From Candidatus Borrarchaeum weybense (GTDB lineage: Archaea; Asgardarchaeota; Sifarchaeia; Borrarchaeales; Borrarchaeaceae): DNA of 64,000 nucleotides. The notes under the pieces were generated by a model. The model did no database searches, was not told the DNA's origin, and was given only the letters and a program-made list of their open reading frames with translations. Position 1 is the stretch's first letter; the number at the start of each line of letters is the position of its first letter. The position numbers and the translations under genes were made by a program. Location of the stretch: NCBI GenBank assembly GCA_019057385.1, contig JAHQJS010000005.1:1-64000 (forward strand). The letters are read 5' to 3'. Below, in pieces: positions 1 through 10,500 of this stretch.

Positions 1-2
1 AT

Positions 3-707
3 AAGGAATACGGCATCGATCCCACCGGCTGCGTCTTCTGGGAACTCTACGCCAGCCCACCCAGCCTGGACGTCGATGAGTTCCTCACATACGTTTACCC
101 CCATATCTATGAGATGTATAAAAGCGTCAAGCGTTACCACCCGCTGGGCATCACCTATTACCCCGACAGCGTGGAACGCTGGAGAATTCTGTTCGACTAC
201 GCCGTCAATGATAAACAGTACCTACCCACCATCTCTCTACCCGCTGCCATTACCTTCCCCATCAACGCCAACGGTGACCTGGAATGCGATCACCAGGCCA
301 TGATCCGGCTATGCAAGGAATACAACCAACCCTACACCGCTACCATCCTGCCCTACTTCATGCGGGACGCTACAAAAGAAGAAATCTACCAAAAGGTCAA
401 AGAAATCGCAGAAGCCAGCGTCCAAGCAAATCTACCAGTTATGATCTCGCCGGCGGCGCTGACCAACGACACCGACCCCGAAAAAGTCGATATCTTCTTC
501 CAAGCAGTCTGTGAGCATGGCAACTACACGTTCCCCGCCTATCGGAAACTCAGCAAGCAGCAACTAAAAGAATGCCCCGTCTGCCAACAGGTCACCGATG
601 TGTGCTACGAGGACCGGACAATTGTCTGCCCCTCCTGCCACTACAAAGCACGGTTTGCCGGTGACGAACACATGGACTACGCCGTCATCATCCAAGAACA
701 CAACTAG
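3..707 (+). CDS. Unidentified protein with C-terminal zinc ribbon (5' end outside window)
   Basis: The reading frame is open from the first bases, so the start lies upstream; about 234 residues are visible. I do not recognise the family. The last 60 residues hold a CPVC ... CPSC pair about 16 residues apart, a likely zinc ribbon. The part before it has hydrophobic/GxxP stretches that could belong to an alpha/beta barrel, but I see no catalytic signature. Base and codon use differ sharply from the rest of the window: C-ending codons (ccc, atc, aac, gcc) dominate and the gene is visibly GC-richer, and a hairpin terminator follows the stop. This suggests recent transfer or an assembly join. Confidence 0.6.
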   Translation, partial: KEYGIDPTGCVFWELYASPPSLDVDEFLTYVYPHIYEMYKSVKRYHPLGITYYPDSVERWRILFDYAVNDKQYLPTISLPAAITFPINANGDLECDHQAMIRLCKEYNQPYTATILPYFMRDATKEEIYQKVKEIAEASVQANLPVMISPAALTNDTDPEKVDIFFQAVCEHGNYTFPAYRKLSKQQLKECPVCQQVTDVCYEDRTIVCPSCHYKARFAGDEHMDYAVIIQEHN

Positions 708-708
708 T

Positions 709-741
709 TGTCAGTTAGTCACTGACATATCAAAATTTTTT
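709..741 (+). terminator. Hairpin plus T-run terminator
   Basis: Right after the TAG stop, TGTCAGT (709-715) pairs with ACTGACA (721-727) across a 5-nt loop, and six T follow at 736-741. This is the layout of a bacterial-style intrinsic terminator and is unusual beside the simple T-runs expected in archaea. It fits the foreign composition of the preceding gene. Confidence 0.6.
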
Positions 742-886
742 ATTATAATCTAATTTTAGTTGGCAGATTAAATAAAAACAGTGCAGTATACCTCTTGTTT
801 TAGGTTTGATCGTTCTTATAATGCGCAATGAAAATACTTTTCAGTACAAATAGTTCTTACAGAGAGATAGAAAGGGAATTCTTATT

Positions 887-2245
887 TTGGTGGTCTCTCT
901 GGAGTTATATTTCAATCTCGCTAGTCTTGCATTAAAGGAAATTGAAAATGGATTATCAGCAAGATTAGCACTTAAGAAAATATCTTCTAGGTATAGTATT
1001 ACTAATACGAAACTAAGAAGCAAAGTCCATGCTTTAGTCATTGAAACAATTCGTCGTCTTAACTACATAGATTGGGTTACAAATATCTCACTAGAAGGCA
1101 CTTCTATTTCTCAACTTCCTCCATACATTCGATCCATACTAAGATTATCAGTATATCAGTTGAAGTTCTTATCAACTCAACCTTCACAGTTTTTTTCTGC
1201 ATTAATAGGGCTTATTGCGAAAAAATTTGGCAGAAAAGATGCAGGATTCGTCAAAGCAATTCTATACGAAATTGAAAAGAGAGATACAACTTATTACTTC
1301 ACAAGATTGTCTGAATACGAAAAAATAGGACTACAGCTATTTCATCCTACTTGGTTTGTAAGGTATTTGTTTCGAATTATGGGACGTTCTGAAGCATTAA
1401 AGGTAATGAGAAAGAATAATTCACAACCTACTCAATATATACGCGTAAATACTTTGAAAGTCCATCCTGAAATGCTCCAGAGGAAATTAGCGAAAGAAAA
1501 GACTATTGTGACTATTGATCCCGAATTATTTGATGTGCTGCATATTAAAAAGATGAAAAGACCTCTAATTCATAGTCCATATTATAAAAACGGCTTCTTT
1601 TACATTCAAAACAAAGCTTCTGCACTTGTCACTCATATCCTGAATCCTAAAGAAAATGATGTAGTTCTGGATGTGTGTGCTGCACCTGGAGGAAAAACTA
1701 CTCACATTGGACAGTTTATGAAAAATGAAGGGGAAATTGTTGCTCTTGATAGTTCTAGCAAGCGTATGTATGAACTTATAGAAACGTCTCAAAGGCAGTC
1801 TATCAATATTATTCAGCCATTACTTGCTGATTCTCGATCAATTTCATTTGCCTCTAAAAAGCAGTTTGATAAAGTTTTAGTAGACGCCCCCTGTAGTAGT
1901 ACAGGGGCTTTTTGGTCACGTCCAAGTAGAAAATGGTCTGTTAACAGGAGACTTATTAAGTGGCTAAGTCAAATTCAATGGTCTTTATTGGAACGAGCAG
2001 CAAGTTTAGTGCGCTCAAAAGGAATCTTGGTGTATTCGACTTGTTCACTTACTCTTGAAGAAAATGAAATGATAATAGAACGCTTCCTTAAATTGAATTC
2101 AGATTTTAAACTTACAGAAGCAACACCATTTATTGGAATACATGGTTTTAGGGGGTTAAATCTCTGTCAAAGATTATTTCCTCATATTAACAATACTGAT
2201 GGGGTCTTTATTGCTAAGTTAATTCGGCGTTCTCGTGAAGAATAA
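887..2245 (+). CDS. NOL1/NOP2/Sun-family RNA cytosine-C5 methyltransferase
   Basis: SAM-dependent enzyme that methylates C5 of cytosine in tRNA or rRNA. The first ~130 residues look like a NusB-type helical RNA-binding domain, as in RsmB. The Rossmann methyltransferase domain follows: SAM motif DVCAAPGGKT near residue 261, PCSSTG near 335 and the catalytic TCS near 385, so both cysteines of the two-cysteine mechanism are present. At 452 residues it is close to RsmB length. The start is TTG at 887, with GTG at 890 as an alternative; the upstream ribosome binding site is weak. Target (rRNA or tRNA) cannot be told from sequence alone. Confidence 0.9.
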   Translation: MVVSLELYFNLASLALKEIENGLSARLALKKISSRYSITNTKLRSKVHALVIETIRRLNYIDWVTNISLEGTSISQLPPYIRSILRLSVYQLKFLSTQPSQFFSALIGLIAKKFGRKDAGFVKAILYEIEKRDTTYYFTRLSEYEKIGLQLFHPTWFVRYLFRIMGRSEALKVMRKNNSQPTQYIRVNTLKVHPEMLQRKLAKEKTIVTIDPELFDVLHIKKMKRPLIHSPYYKNGFFYIQNKASALVTHILNPKENDVVLDVCAAPGGKTTHIGQFMKNEGEIVALDSSSKRMYELIETSQRQSINIIQPLLADSRSISFASKKQFDKVLVDAPCSSTGAFWSRPSRKWSVNRRLIKWLSQIQWSLLERAASLVRSKGILVYSTCSLTLEENEMIIERFLKLNSDFKLTEATPFIGIHGFRGLNLCQRLFPHINNTDGVFIAKLIRRSREE

Positions 2246-2323
2246 GAAAATCTAACTCTGATTACAATGGAGACGACTAAACCAAGACATCATATCTTGT
2301 CTCGTCTATAAAATCTTAATTAT

Positions 2324-3745
2324 TTACTCCCAAACTGAACTAAGAAATGACTTGTATTCTCTTGGTAACTCTGGCCTCTGAATTATTATTACAAGTCCAT
2401 TCACAAAGCCTCCCATACCCATGACAAAAATTAGTGAGAATAAATCTTTAATAAACCCTATTTCCTTCAAAAACACGACAAAAATCAATGTGATGACGGC
2501 CGCTATAATACAAAATGAATAGATATGAATTAAATTAAGTTTTAGGAGTTTTCTTATATAATTTGAAAGATAAATGGCAACTGCGCATGTTGTTATAGTC
2601 CAAAGAACACTTAATCCTATTACACCAAAATTCAAAATCACTGGTATGCTTAAGCCACCAAGTATTATGAGTTGAATCAAATTCAGCTTTATTAGAAGTT
2701 CTGGACGTCCCATTGCATTTAGTAAATCTCTGTATGAAACAGATATCGCACGAAATAGACCATAAATCGACAATATTTGCAATAAAATTACCATCGGTAA
2801 CCATTTTTCTGTATAGAAATAAAGTGTTATCTCCCAGGCTAAAGGAATAACGATTACGACAAAGGGAAGTATAAATAATAAAATGAGTTGTAAAAACCTT
2901 TCATATATCGATCGTAGCGTATTTTCCTGATTTAATGATTGTGATAAGGCGGGTAAGGATACTTTGCCTATAACTTCAGCGATCCCGTCGACTGGAATAC
3001 TTGCTAAAAGGAAGGCAATTGAATAAAACCCGAGTATTTCAGAACCAGCAAATTTTCCGATAATCCCTTTATCTACATTAATCAACAAGAAAAGTAGATA
3101 ACCAACCAAAGCATATCGTACACCTTTGTTTATCACATTTCTTACGATTTGTCCAGAAAAATTTAACTTTGGTAACCAGGGCGCAAGAATCCATACACAT
3201 ATAAGGCTAGCAATACATCCCACCAAAACACCATAAACAAGACTCAAAACCCCATAGCCTAACAAAGCTAATGGAATTGCTACTAAAGGAAATAGTATTT
3301 CACGAATTATTGCAGGTATCACTCTTTTCTCAAAAAGAAGTTCTTTCTCTAATTTTAAAGATGGAACGGCGCCAAAGGATGTAATAAGAAGCACTAAAGA
3401 AAGTATGGGCAATATTTCTGTTAGAAGTGCTGAATTAAAGAATGTACCAATAGGTGATGCTAAAAAATAAATAAACGTAATCGAAATTCCTGCAAGGATC
3501 GGTTCCAAGACGAATATTACAGTAAAAAGCATCGAGTTATCTTCATTTGATTGAATGATGCTGGTTCTAAATCCTAAGAATAGTGTTGTAAAAATGTTTA
3601 CAAATAGCCACGCAAGCGTCAGGATTCCAAAATCCGAAGGAAATAGTATCCTCGCCAAAATTATGTATGATATAAAACCTATGAATCGTGCAACTCCTGA
3701 ACTTAAGAAAATTGCTAATGTACTTCGAACTATTCGTTTTTGCAC
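2324..3745 (-). CDS. Polysaccharide/oligosaccharide flippase (Wzx/PST-like membrane protein)
   Basis: Integral membrane protein of about 12-14 predicted helices with the N-terminal pattern of Wzx/RfbX-type exporters (basic start, then SGVARFIGFISYIILARIL). Members flip lipid-linked sugars across the membrane. The GTG start at 3745 is preceded by GGGG. It is divergently arranged with the GT39-like gene that begins about 240 bp away, so both may act in surface glycan or N-glycan assembly. Family assignment is firm; the substrate is unknown. Confidence 0.85.
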   Translation of the reverse strand: MQKRIVRSTLAIFLSSGVARFIGFISYIILARILFPSDFGILTLAWLFVNIFTTLFLGFRTSIIQSNEDNSMLFTVIFVLEPILAGISITFIYFLASPIGTFFNSALLTEILPILSLVLLITSFGAVPSLKLEKELLFEKRVIPAIIREILFPLVAIPLALLGYGVLSLVYGVLVGCIASLICVWILAPWLPKLNFSGQIVRNVINKGVRYALVGYLLFLLINVDKGIIGKFAGSEILGFYSIAFLLASIPVDGIAEVIGKVSLPALSQSLNQENTLRSIYERFLQLILLFILPFVVIVIPLAWEITLYFYTEKWLPMVILLQILSIYGLFRAISVSYRDLLNAMGRPELLIKLNLIQLIILGGLSIPVILNFGVIGLSVLWTITTCAVAIYLSNYIRKLLKLNLIHIYSFCIIAAVITLIFVVFLKEIGFIKDLFSLIFVMGMGGFVNGLVIIIQRPELPREYKSFLSSVWE

Positions 3746-3984
3746 AAAAGGTTACCCCAGTGTTTCTTTTTGAAATATAAGATTCGTTCGTTCCTCTATA
3801 TTCGAAATTCAATTCTAATTTTAGTCTTCGTAAAGGGCAGATAACCTTTACTTTATTTTTATCTTTTGCATACAGAGCTATTTTTCATTTAGTTGTAATA
3901 TAAGCAAAAGATCATATCAATTGAATTGCATGGAGGATTGCAGAAGACTTTTATTGAATACTGGTTCTTGAAAACTGCTAAGTT

Positions 3985-5607
3985 TTGGTGTCATCTATGG
4001 TTAACTTTGCCGAATTTTTGAAACGAATGAGTTATGAACAATGGCTCTATCTTGTTGTAATTTTCTCTTTTATTCTTAGGCTTCTATGTTTACACCCTTA
4101 TGTTTTTGAAGGACCAAGTTTTTATGATGAAGCACATTGGGTTATCAATGCGAGAGCTTTCGCATCAGGATTAGGTTTTACAGATCTTGCAATCCCTGGT
4201 AATCCACCAGAAAGCATTATTCAATATTCACCAGGTTTACCTATTGTAATCGCTTTACTGTTTCACATACTTGGTATTGAAAGTATATTGCTAATAAAAG
4301 CCATTCCAATACTCGCAAGTATAGGGCTAATTATAGTTACTTATTCTGTTACAAAATTACTCTTTGGAAAGCGTATAGGGCTTGTTAGTAGTATATTCGT
4401 CTCATTTCAATACCAATTATTTGTTTTTTCTCACATACTTCAGCCAGAAATTATCTTAAGTTTTCTTCTGGTTTTGCTTATCTATATCACTATTTTATGG
4501 TCAGAAACAAAGAAATCTAAATTTCTTTTCATTGCAATGCTAATTTCAATTACACTTATTGTTGTTAGAGTCGTAGGTTTTCTGATAGTTCCCTTACTTT
4601 TCATATACATTCTTTTAACGGGAGCAAATTGGAAAGAACGTATACTATTTAACATCTTCTTATATATTGGCGCTCTCTCTTTCTTCGCTCTCTTAATCTA
4701 TGAATACTTCCTAACTGGAACTTTCTTAACATCTTATCAGAAGGAATTATTTTATTATAACCCTCATGATTGGAGTGGAAGCGCTGTCAGTAGTACAGAT
4801 ATTGGTTACATTTCAGCAAGAATCAGTACAGGTATAATATTCTATTTACTTGAAACACCATCAATATTATTATTTGAAATTATTCCGCAATTAGGCATAC
4901 GCCTTATTTTAGGTTATTTCTTTCTAGGACTTGGTTTTTTTCTTGGTATGAAAAGAAGGCGAAAAGAAGTGATTATTCTTCTTTTGTTTGCAGCGCTTAA
5001 TATGATCTTCTTCAGTTGGTGGTATTGGAAGCAAATTAGGTATATTTTACCCATTAGCCCGATATTACTCCCTTTCTGTGCAATATCGTTTGTTAAAATA
5101 GCTGACTGGACTAATAAGTTGCTTAGAACTAAAAAATCATATTTTCTTAAGTTTAATAGCAAGAATATGGCAATTATAATCTCCGCTATCATTGTTTTAG
5201 GCTTTATTATGCCTGATGCCATTCGTGCAGTTTTACACGTTGAAAAAGATAGAACGCATCCTTTAAGCGTAATTCAAGAAGAAACAGTTGATGCATATCA
5301 ATGGATACGAGATAATACACCAACCGATGCCATCATTATGTCAAGAAATCCTCATAGAGCCTTCTATCTCTGTGAACGGAAAGGAGTGTTCCTTCAATTC
5401 GCTCTGGAGGAACAAAATCAAATAGAGTTCATGAGAGACTGGGATGTTTCTTACATCATTCTAGAAGATACACCTGATATAAGACAAGCCTATGATTGGT
5501 TGATTGATCCATCTAATGCTCCTAAAGAATTTCAATTGATGTATTACGTAGAAGTGCCACAAGAAGCACAAGAACCATTTTTCATCATAATATATTCATT
5601 CAAATGA
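3985..5607 (+). CDS. GT39-like membrane glycosyltransferase (GT-C fold)
   Basis: 540-residue multi-helix membrane protein. An acidic pair sits just after the first helix (FYDEAHW), as in the first extracytoplasmic loop of dolichyl-phosphate-mannose-dependent GT-C enzymes. About 10-11 further helices follow, then a soluble C-terminal tail of ~120 residues. It probably transfers a sugar from a polyprenyl-phosphate donor on the outer face of the membrane. The start is TTG 3985, GTG 3988 or ATG 3997. It lies divergent to a flippase, which supports a glycan-assembly role. Acceptor and donor are not determinable here. Confidence 0.8.
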   Translation: MVSSMVNFAEFLKRMSYEQWLYLVVIFSFILRLLCLHPYVFEGPSFYDEAHWVINARAFASGLGFTDLAIPGNPPESIIQYSPGLPIVIALLFHILGIESILLIKAIPILASIGLIIVTYSVTKLLFGKRIGLVSSIFVSFQYQLFVFSHILQPEIILSFLLVLLIYITILWSETKKSKFLFIAMLISITLIVVRVVGFLIVPLLFIYILLTGANWKERILFNIFLYIGALSFFALLIYEYFLTGTFLTSYQKELFYYNPHDWSGSAVSSTDIGYISARISTGIIFYLLETPSILLFEIIPQLGIRLILGYFFLGLGFFLGMKRRRKEVIILLLFAALNMIFFSWWYWKQIRYILPISPILLPFCAISFVKIADWTNKLLRTKKSYFLKFNSKNMAIIISAIIVLGFIMPDAIRAVLHVEKDRTHPLSVIQEETVDAYQWIRDNTPTDAIIMSRNPHRAFYLCERKGVFLQFALEEQNQIEFMRDWDVSYIILEDTPDIRQAYDWLIDPSNAPKEFQLMYYVEVPQEAQEPFFIIIYSFK

Positions 5608-5649
5608 AATCTTTTAAAAGAATAACTACTCGTCGCAGGTAAGAATGGA

Positions 5650-5946
5650 TTATACACTCCAATCCTCACCTAAATCGAAATTAGTTAATAAATTGAGGCA
5701 ATGATGGTATTTCTTGTTTATTGCAGTTACAAGATCTATATTCATAATGTTTGCGAGTGAAGCGGTCCAAGCGATAATATCAGCCAATTCTTCTTCAAGT
5801 TCTTCATAACTTCTATCTTTTACAATTGCACTCGCTAATTCACCTATTTCCTCAAAAAGCCAAAGAGTAGTCTTAAGAACACCACGTTCATAATCATTTT
5901 TGAAATATAATTGCCTCATTAATTGTTGAAATTCTTTTAGTCGCAA
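5650..5946 (-). CDS. MazG-like nucleotide pyrophosphohydrolase
   Basis: A compact all-alpha NTP pyrophosphohydrolase. The magnesium-binding EExxE (EEIGE) and the downstream ExxD (EELADII) are both visible. I place the start at TTG 5946 because GAGGTGA precedes it by four bases and the family usually begins a few residues before this KEFQQLM segment. An upstream in-frame start at 6033 would add 29 poorly conserved residues. Members hydrolyse (d)NTPs, often non-canonical ones. The gene is convergent with the GT39-like gene. Confidence 0.8.
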   Translation of the reverse strand: MRLKEFQQLMRQLYFKNDYERGVLKTTLWLFEEIGELASAIVKDRSYEELEEELADIIAWTASLANIMNIDLVTAINKKYHHCLNLLTNFDLGEDWSV

Positions 5947-6150
5947 AAATTCACCTCTAATTGTTTTGAAGAATGTGTTCTGGTTAAAGAATTTAAAATC
6001 TTTGTAGTAATTATGTAAGTTTAACAATCCCATAACAATTAAACGAATTAATCAGGTTAAAATAATGATTAAAGGTCAACTTAATCAATTTTGGCGACAA
6101 CAAACCTCTTTTCATTAAGATATGTTAAAATTGATTTTAAGCACGTTTAA

Positions 6151-6166
6151 TTCTTCAATTGAAGAA
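6151..6166. repeat. Perfect 16-bp palindrome in an AT-rich intergenic stretch
   Basis: TTCTTCAATTGAAGAA reads the same on both strands. A second inverted repeat, CTACAA-caa-TTGTAG, lies at 6207-6221. Both sit in the 425-bp gap between the MazG-like gene and the zinc-ribbon gene, where I see no convincing ORF. They could be an operator or a convergent-transcript hairpin. Confidence 0.4.
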
Positions 6167-6371
6167 GGTGAATTTTTTAACCATAACATTTTTGTAAGAT
6201 CATTTCTACAACAATTGTAGAGGCGTCTATAAAGGCGTTTAAAAATGGTATTTGGACGGACACCTCTATTTAGGTACAGAAACAAAAAGAAGTTTTTTGC
6301 ATAAAAGTCAAAATCTATTGAGTTTAACAAATTAGATGAAAATTTCTATAAAAAGAAAAAGGGTGAAGACA

Positions 6372-6647
6372 ATGCGAAAATGCCCTAACTGTGGAAGCAC
6401 AAGTATTAAAGAAGAAATTGACCGAAGTAAGATTATTGGATATTTGCTTCACGACCCAATATATGAGAAAACGCTCGTTTGCAAGAACTGTACACATAGA
6501 TGGAAATCTGGAGAAGAAGCACAAAAGCCTGCAAGGCCATCACCAGAAGAACCTGAACCCCCATTAGAAGAACCTGAATCCTTAATAGAAGAATCTAAAC
6601 CCCTACCAGAGGAACCGGAAGCCCCACCAGAGGAACCACCCACTTAA
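6372..6647 (+). CDS. Small zinc-ribbon protein with acidic Pro/Glu-rich tail
   Basis: A 91-residue protein starting at ATG 6372, chosen because GGGTGA lies five bases upstream. The N-terminal half is a C4 zinc ribbon (CPNCG ... CKNC about 30 residues apart). The C-terminal half is a low-complexity run of EEPE/PEEP repeats, strongly acidic and probably disordered. This resembles small archaeal zinc-ribbon proteins of unknown role; nucleic-acid or protein binding is only inferred. The neighbouring genes give no functional hint. Confidence 0.65.
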   Translation: MRKCPNCGSTSIKEEIDRSKIIGYLLHDPIYEKTLVCKNCTHRWKSGEEAQKPARPSPEEPEPPLEEPESLIEESKPLPEEPEAPPEEPPT

Positions 6648-6938
6648 GACTAAGGTGGTATTTAAAGTTACAGCATGACGTAGTAAAGACAAAAAGGCTA
6701 AAATTTCATAAAGACTCTTACTTTTTCACTATTTTTTGATATCTTTAGAGTTTCAAACTAAAATTAGGTTAAGCAAAAGAAAACATATTAAGAGAAAATG
6801 ATAAATTAAGGAAAATCTTCATTCTCGTTGCGAATAATCTTTATAGACAGAAAAGCAGGCAACGAACCAAAGTTCTTATCAGTCATCTTACATTGTGTTA
6901 ACTTTTCTCTCGATTTTCAGTCTTGGAGAGTGTCAAAC

Positions 6939-7139
6939 TTAGCCAAATGGTATGATACCCTCTTGCGACAACTGTGCTATAGTTACTGCAATTATGAAAA
7001 CAATGACCAAAATTATAACTGTTCCAGGGCCAACTTTAATTCCTGGAGCGTCATCTTGGTAAAATCTTATTAGTCCAGCACTCGCTGAAGGCATTGGTGC
7101 ATCTTTTTTCTTTTTAGATTTCTTAGTTCTGCGTGACAT
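6939..7139 (-). CDS. secG: Preprotein translocase subunit Sec61-beta (SecG-type)
   Basis: A 66-residue tail-anchored protein with a basic start rich in Lys/Ser, the family hallmark SAGLIRFY before a short linker, and one hydrophobic C-terminal helix (GTVIILVIVFIIAVTIA). Length and layout match archaeal Sec61-beta, the small third subunit of the SecYE translocon. The ATG at 7139 is preceded by GAGGATGA. It stands alone, transcribed away from the DNA polymerase gene. Confidence 0.92.
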   Translation of the reverse strand: MSRRTKKSKKKKDAPMPSASAGLIRFYQDDAPGIKVGPGTVIILVIVFIIAVTIAQLSQEGIIPFG

Positions 7140-7228
7140 AAAAACTCATCCTCATTTTTTAATAACCTGACTTTATAATGTTTTCCTCATTACAAGTTTC
7201 GTAAAGATTTATTTTATCTTTTCTCCGC

Positions 7229-7266
7229 AAGAAGACCCCTCAACTTGTTGGGTGGTAGTTCACCTT
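7229..7266 (+). repeat. Solitary TnpB-element-like right-end hairpin
   Basis: The imperfect hairpin at 7237-7255 (loop CTTG) is followed by GGTAGTTCAC, the string that ends both intact TnpB elements in this window (24281-24293, and 46587-46597 on the minus strand). There is no transposase here, so this looks like an element end left behind or a hairpin-only derivative. It lies in the 374-bp gap upstream of the PolD large subunit; the rest of that gap is AT-rich with a TATA-like TTTATATG near 7381. Confidence 0.5.
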
Positions 7267-7513
7267 AATAAATTCTTAAGAATGAAAAGAATAGCCTAAA
7301 AAATACCATATTAGTGTTTATAGAATTCTTTTAAAGGGTTTTGTCGAATTTTTACTGAGAGGGGTTTACGCGACGCTAAGTTTATATGTCTCTTAGGAAA
7401 ATACATTTTATAGAACTATTTTACTTATTTTCATGTTTTAACTCACTTTGTTATGAAATGTTCATCATTTCATTTGGATGGTGAGATGTGTAAAACAAGG
7501 ATAGGTATGATCC

Positions 7514-10500
7514 ATGAGTGATCCATTAAACAGTGAATATTTCAAAAATATTGAAGAAAATGTAGAAAAGTCATATGAACTTGCAAAAAAGGCAAGAGAA
7601 AAGAACTTAGATCCCTCACCACTTCCTGAAATAGCCTTAGCAAATGATCTTGCAGCGCGAGTTGAAGGATTGGTTGGGCCAAAAGGTGTTGCGCAGGCTA
7701 TTCGCCAACTTCAAGAGAAACTCGAACGCGAAGAGGTAGCTTTTCAAATAGCAAAAGACATTGTCTATGAGAAATTTGGAAAAATGAGCGATGAAGAAGG
7801 TGCCGAACAAGCAATCCGGACTGCCCTAGCCATTCTTTCTAGTGGAATCACGGCTGCTCCATTAGAAGGTATTGCAAAAGTTAAAATCAAGAAAGGAGCA
7901 GATTCAAAACGTTATTTGAGCATCTATTTTTCTGGACCTATAAGAGCTGCTGGAGGAACAGAGACAGCATTGACCGTACTAGTAGGGGATTTTGTACGAC
8001 GATTGCTGCATCTCGACAGATATAATCCTTCAAGTAATGAAGTCGAACGATATATCGAGGAAGTTGATCTTTACAAACGTGCAGTTCATCTACAATACCC
8101 TTCAATAGATGAAGAAATTCGAAAAGCAGTAGAGCACCTTCCAGTTGAAGTTACTGGTGAACCAACGGAGAAAATAGAAGTATCAGGTTATCGCGATATT
8201 CCTTCTATTGAAACAAATCGTGTCCGTGGAGGAGCTATTCTTGTACTTAATGATGGTATTTTAGGCAAAGCCCATAAACTCCCAAAAATAGTTAGAAAAA
8301 TAGGACTAGAGGGATGGGAATGGTTAAAGAATCTAAAAGAGTTAAAATCCAAAAAAGAAACTGATGCAAGTGATTCAAAACGGATGACAAGTGATAAATA
8401 CCTTGCAGATGTAATTGCAGGTCGTCCAGTATTTGCACATCCCTCTAGACCCGGTGGATTTCGTCCAAGATATGGAAGAGCTCGAAATACGGGACTTGCT
8501 GCTGTTGGAATAAATCCTGCAACAATGGAAATCTTAGACGAATTTCTCGCTACAGGAACTCATGTGGTTACTGAAAGACCAGGAAAGGGTGCGATCGTAG
8601 TTCCAGTAGATAGTATAGAAGGACCAACAGTGAGACTCAAAGGTGGTTCGGTGTGTTCATTCAATAACATCGAAGAAGCACGTTCACATATACATGACAC
8701 AGAAAAAATCCTCTATCTTGGGGATATGCTCATTGCGTATGGGGAATTCTTAGAGAATAATCATCCTCTCATTAATTCAGGATACTGTGAAGAATGGTGG
8801 GTTCTGGAATTAAAGAACGCCTTAATGAAATCATCCCTTACAAAGGAAGATCTTTGTGTGCGTCTCAATATTTCTCCTGAACTTCTAAATCAATATATTG
8901 AAAATCCTTTCAGTATCTATCCGAAACCAATTGAGGCAATTAAACTTTCTCAATTACTAAAAATACCGTTACATCCAAGATATACCTATCTATGGCATGA
9001 TATACTTCCTGAAGAACTTAATAACCTTTTAGAATGGCTTGTGCAAGCAAAGATGGAATATAATGGCGAATTTTGTGCTGAAATACGCGTAATTAATACA
9101 GATTTTACTTCAAAGAATATTCTTGAGAAACTTTGCATCCCACACAGCGTGGGGAAGGATGAGATCGTAATATCTCACCATGCTCCAACATTGGCATATT
9201 GCCTTGGGTTCCAAAAAGATATTACATTAGAGAAGATCCGTTCCAAATTTCAAACGACTCCTATGATGAGGGATGTACTCTTCATAATCAATACCCTTTC
9301 TGACATCGAAGTCAGATCCAAAGCACCCATATTTATTGGAGGGCGCCTAGGACGCCCTGAAAAATCAAAAGCACGTGCTACGTCTCCTCCTGTCCATGTA
9401 CTTTTTCCAGTTGGATTTAATGTAGGTCATAATAGAAATATCGTTGAAATAGCAAAAAAGGGAGATGTTTCTCTTGAGATCGTTCGTAAAGAATGCTCAT
9501 CCTGTCATTATACATCATTTATGAACTTATGTCCAAGATGCGGGCATCAAACTGCTACTGCACTTAAATGCCCTAAATGCCACACGGAGAGTCAAAAAAA
9601 TATCTGTCCTAATTGTAAAACGCCTATTCGAGGATTTGAAACACAAAAGGTTTCTCTTCAGCGAATTCTCGATGAAGCCTTGCGGAAAACTGGAGTTAGA
9701 AACATAGAAAAAGTAAAGGGAGTTAAAGGCTTAACTAGCAAATTTAAACAACCTGAAATACTTGAAAAAGGCATTCTTCGCTCTAAATACGGATTATATG
9801 TGTATAAAGATGGAACAACACGATTTGATGCAACTGATGCGCCCTTAAGTCATTTTAAGCCAAAAGAGATTAAAACATCAATTGAAAAACTCGTAAATCT
9901 TGGATATACTCATGATTATATGGGTAATCCGCTCATTGACGATGATCAAATTCTTGAGTTAAAAGTACAAGATATTGTCATTCACGACGAATGTGGCGAT
10001 TATCTTGTTAACGTTGCCAAATTCATTGATGAATTACTCGTCAAAGTATATGAGCAACCTCCTTTTTACAATATCGTTAAGAAGGAACAATTAATTGGAC
10101 ACCTTGCGATTGGATTAGCACCTCATACCTCTGCAGGTGTCATTGCTCGCATCATTGGATTCACTGAGGCATATGTGTGCTACGCGCACCATTACTTTCA
10201 TGCTGCAAAGCGCCGTAACTGCGACGGAGACGAAGATAGCATTCTCCTCCTTTTAGATGGTCTTCTTAATTTCTCTAAGAAACTACTTCCTGAAAAAAGA
10301 GGAGGAATGATGGATGCGCCCTTAGTTTTGACAGTGTGTTTGGATCCTCATGAAATTGATGATGAATCATACACTGTGGATCAAGTTGCGAATTACTCCT
10401 TAGAATTTTATCAAAAAACGCTTGATAATGTTGACCCAAAAGATATTGAAGATATAATAGATAATGTTGGGCATCGTTTGGATTCTCCAGCACTGTATGC

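Noticed and set aside
4914..5222. 102-codon minus-strand frame inside the GT39-like gene
   Set aside because: Shadow of a hydrophobic coding region on the opposite strand; the plus-strand gene is well supported.
6115..6330. 71-codon minus-strand frame in the gap after the MazG-like gene
   Set aside because: It spans two palindromes, has low-complexity AT-driven composition and no ribosome binding site.
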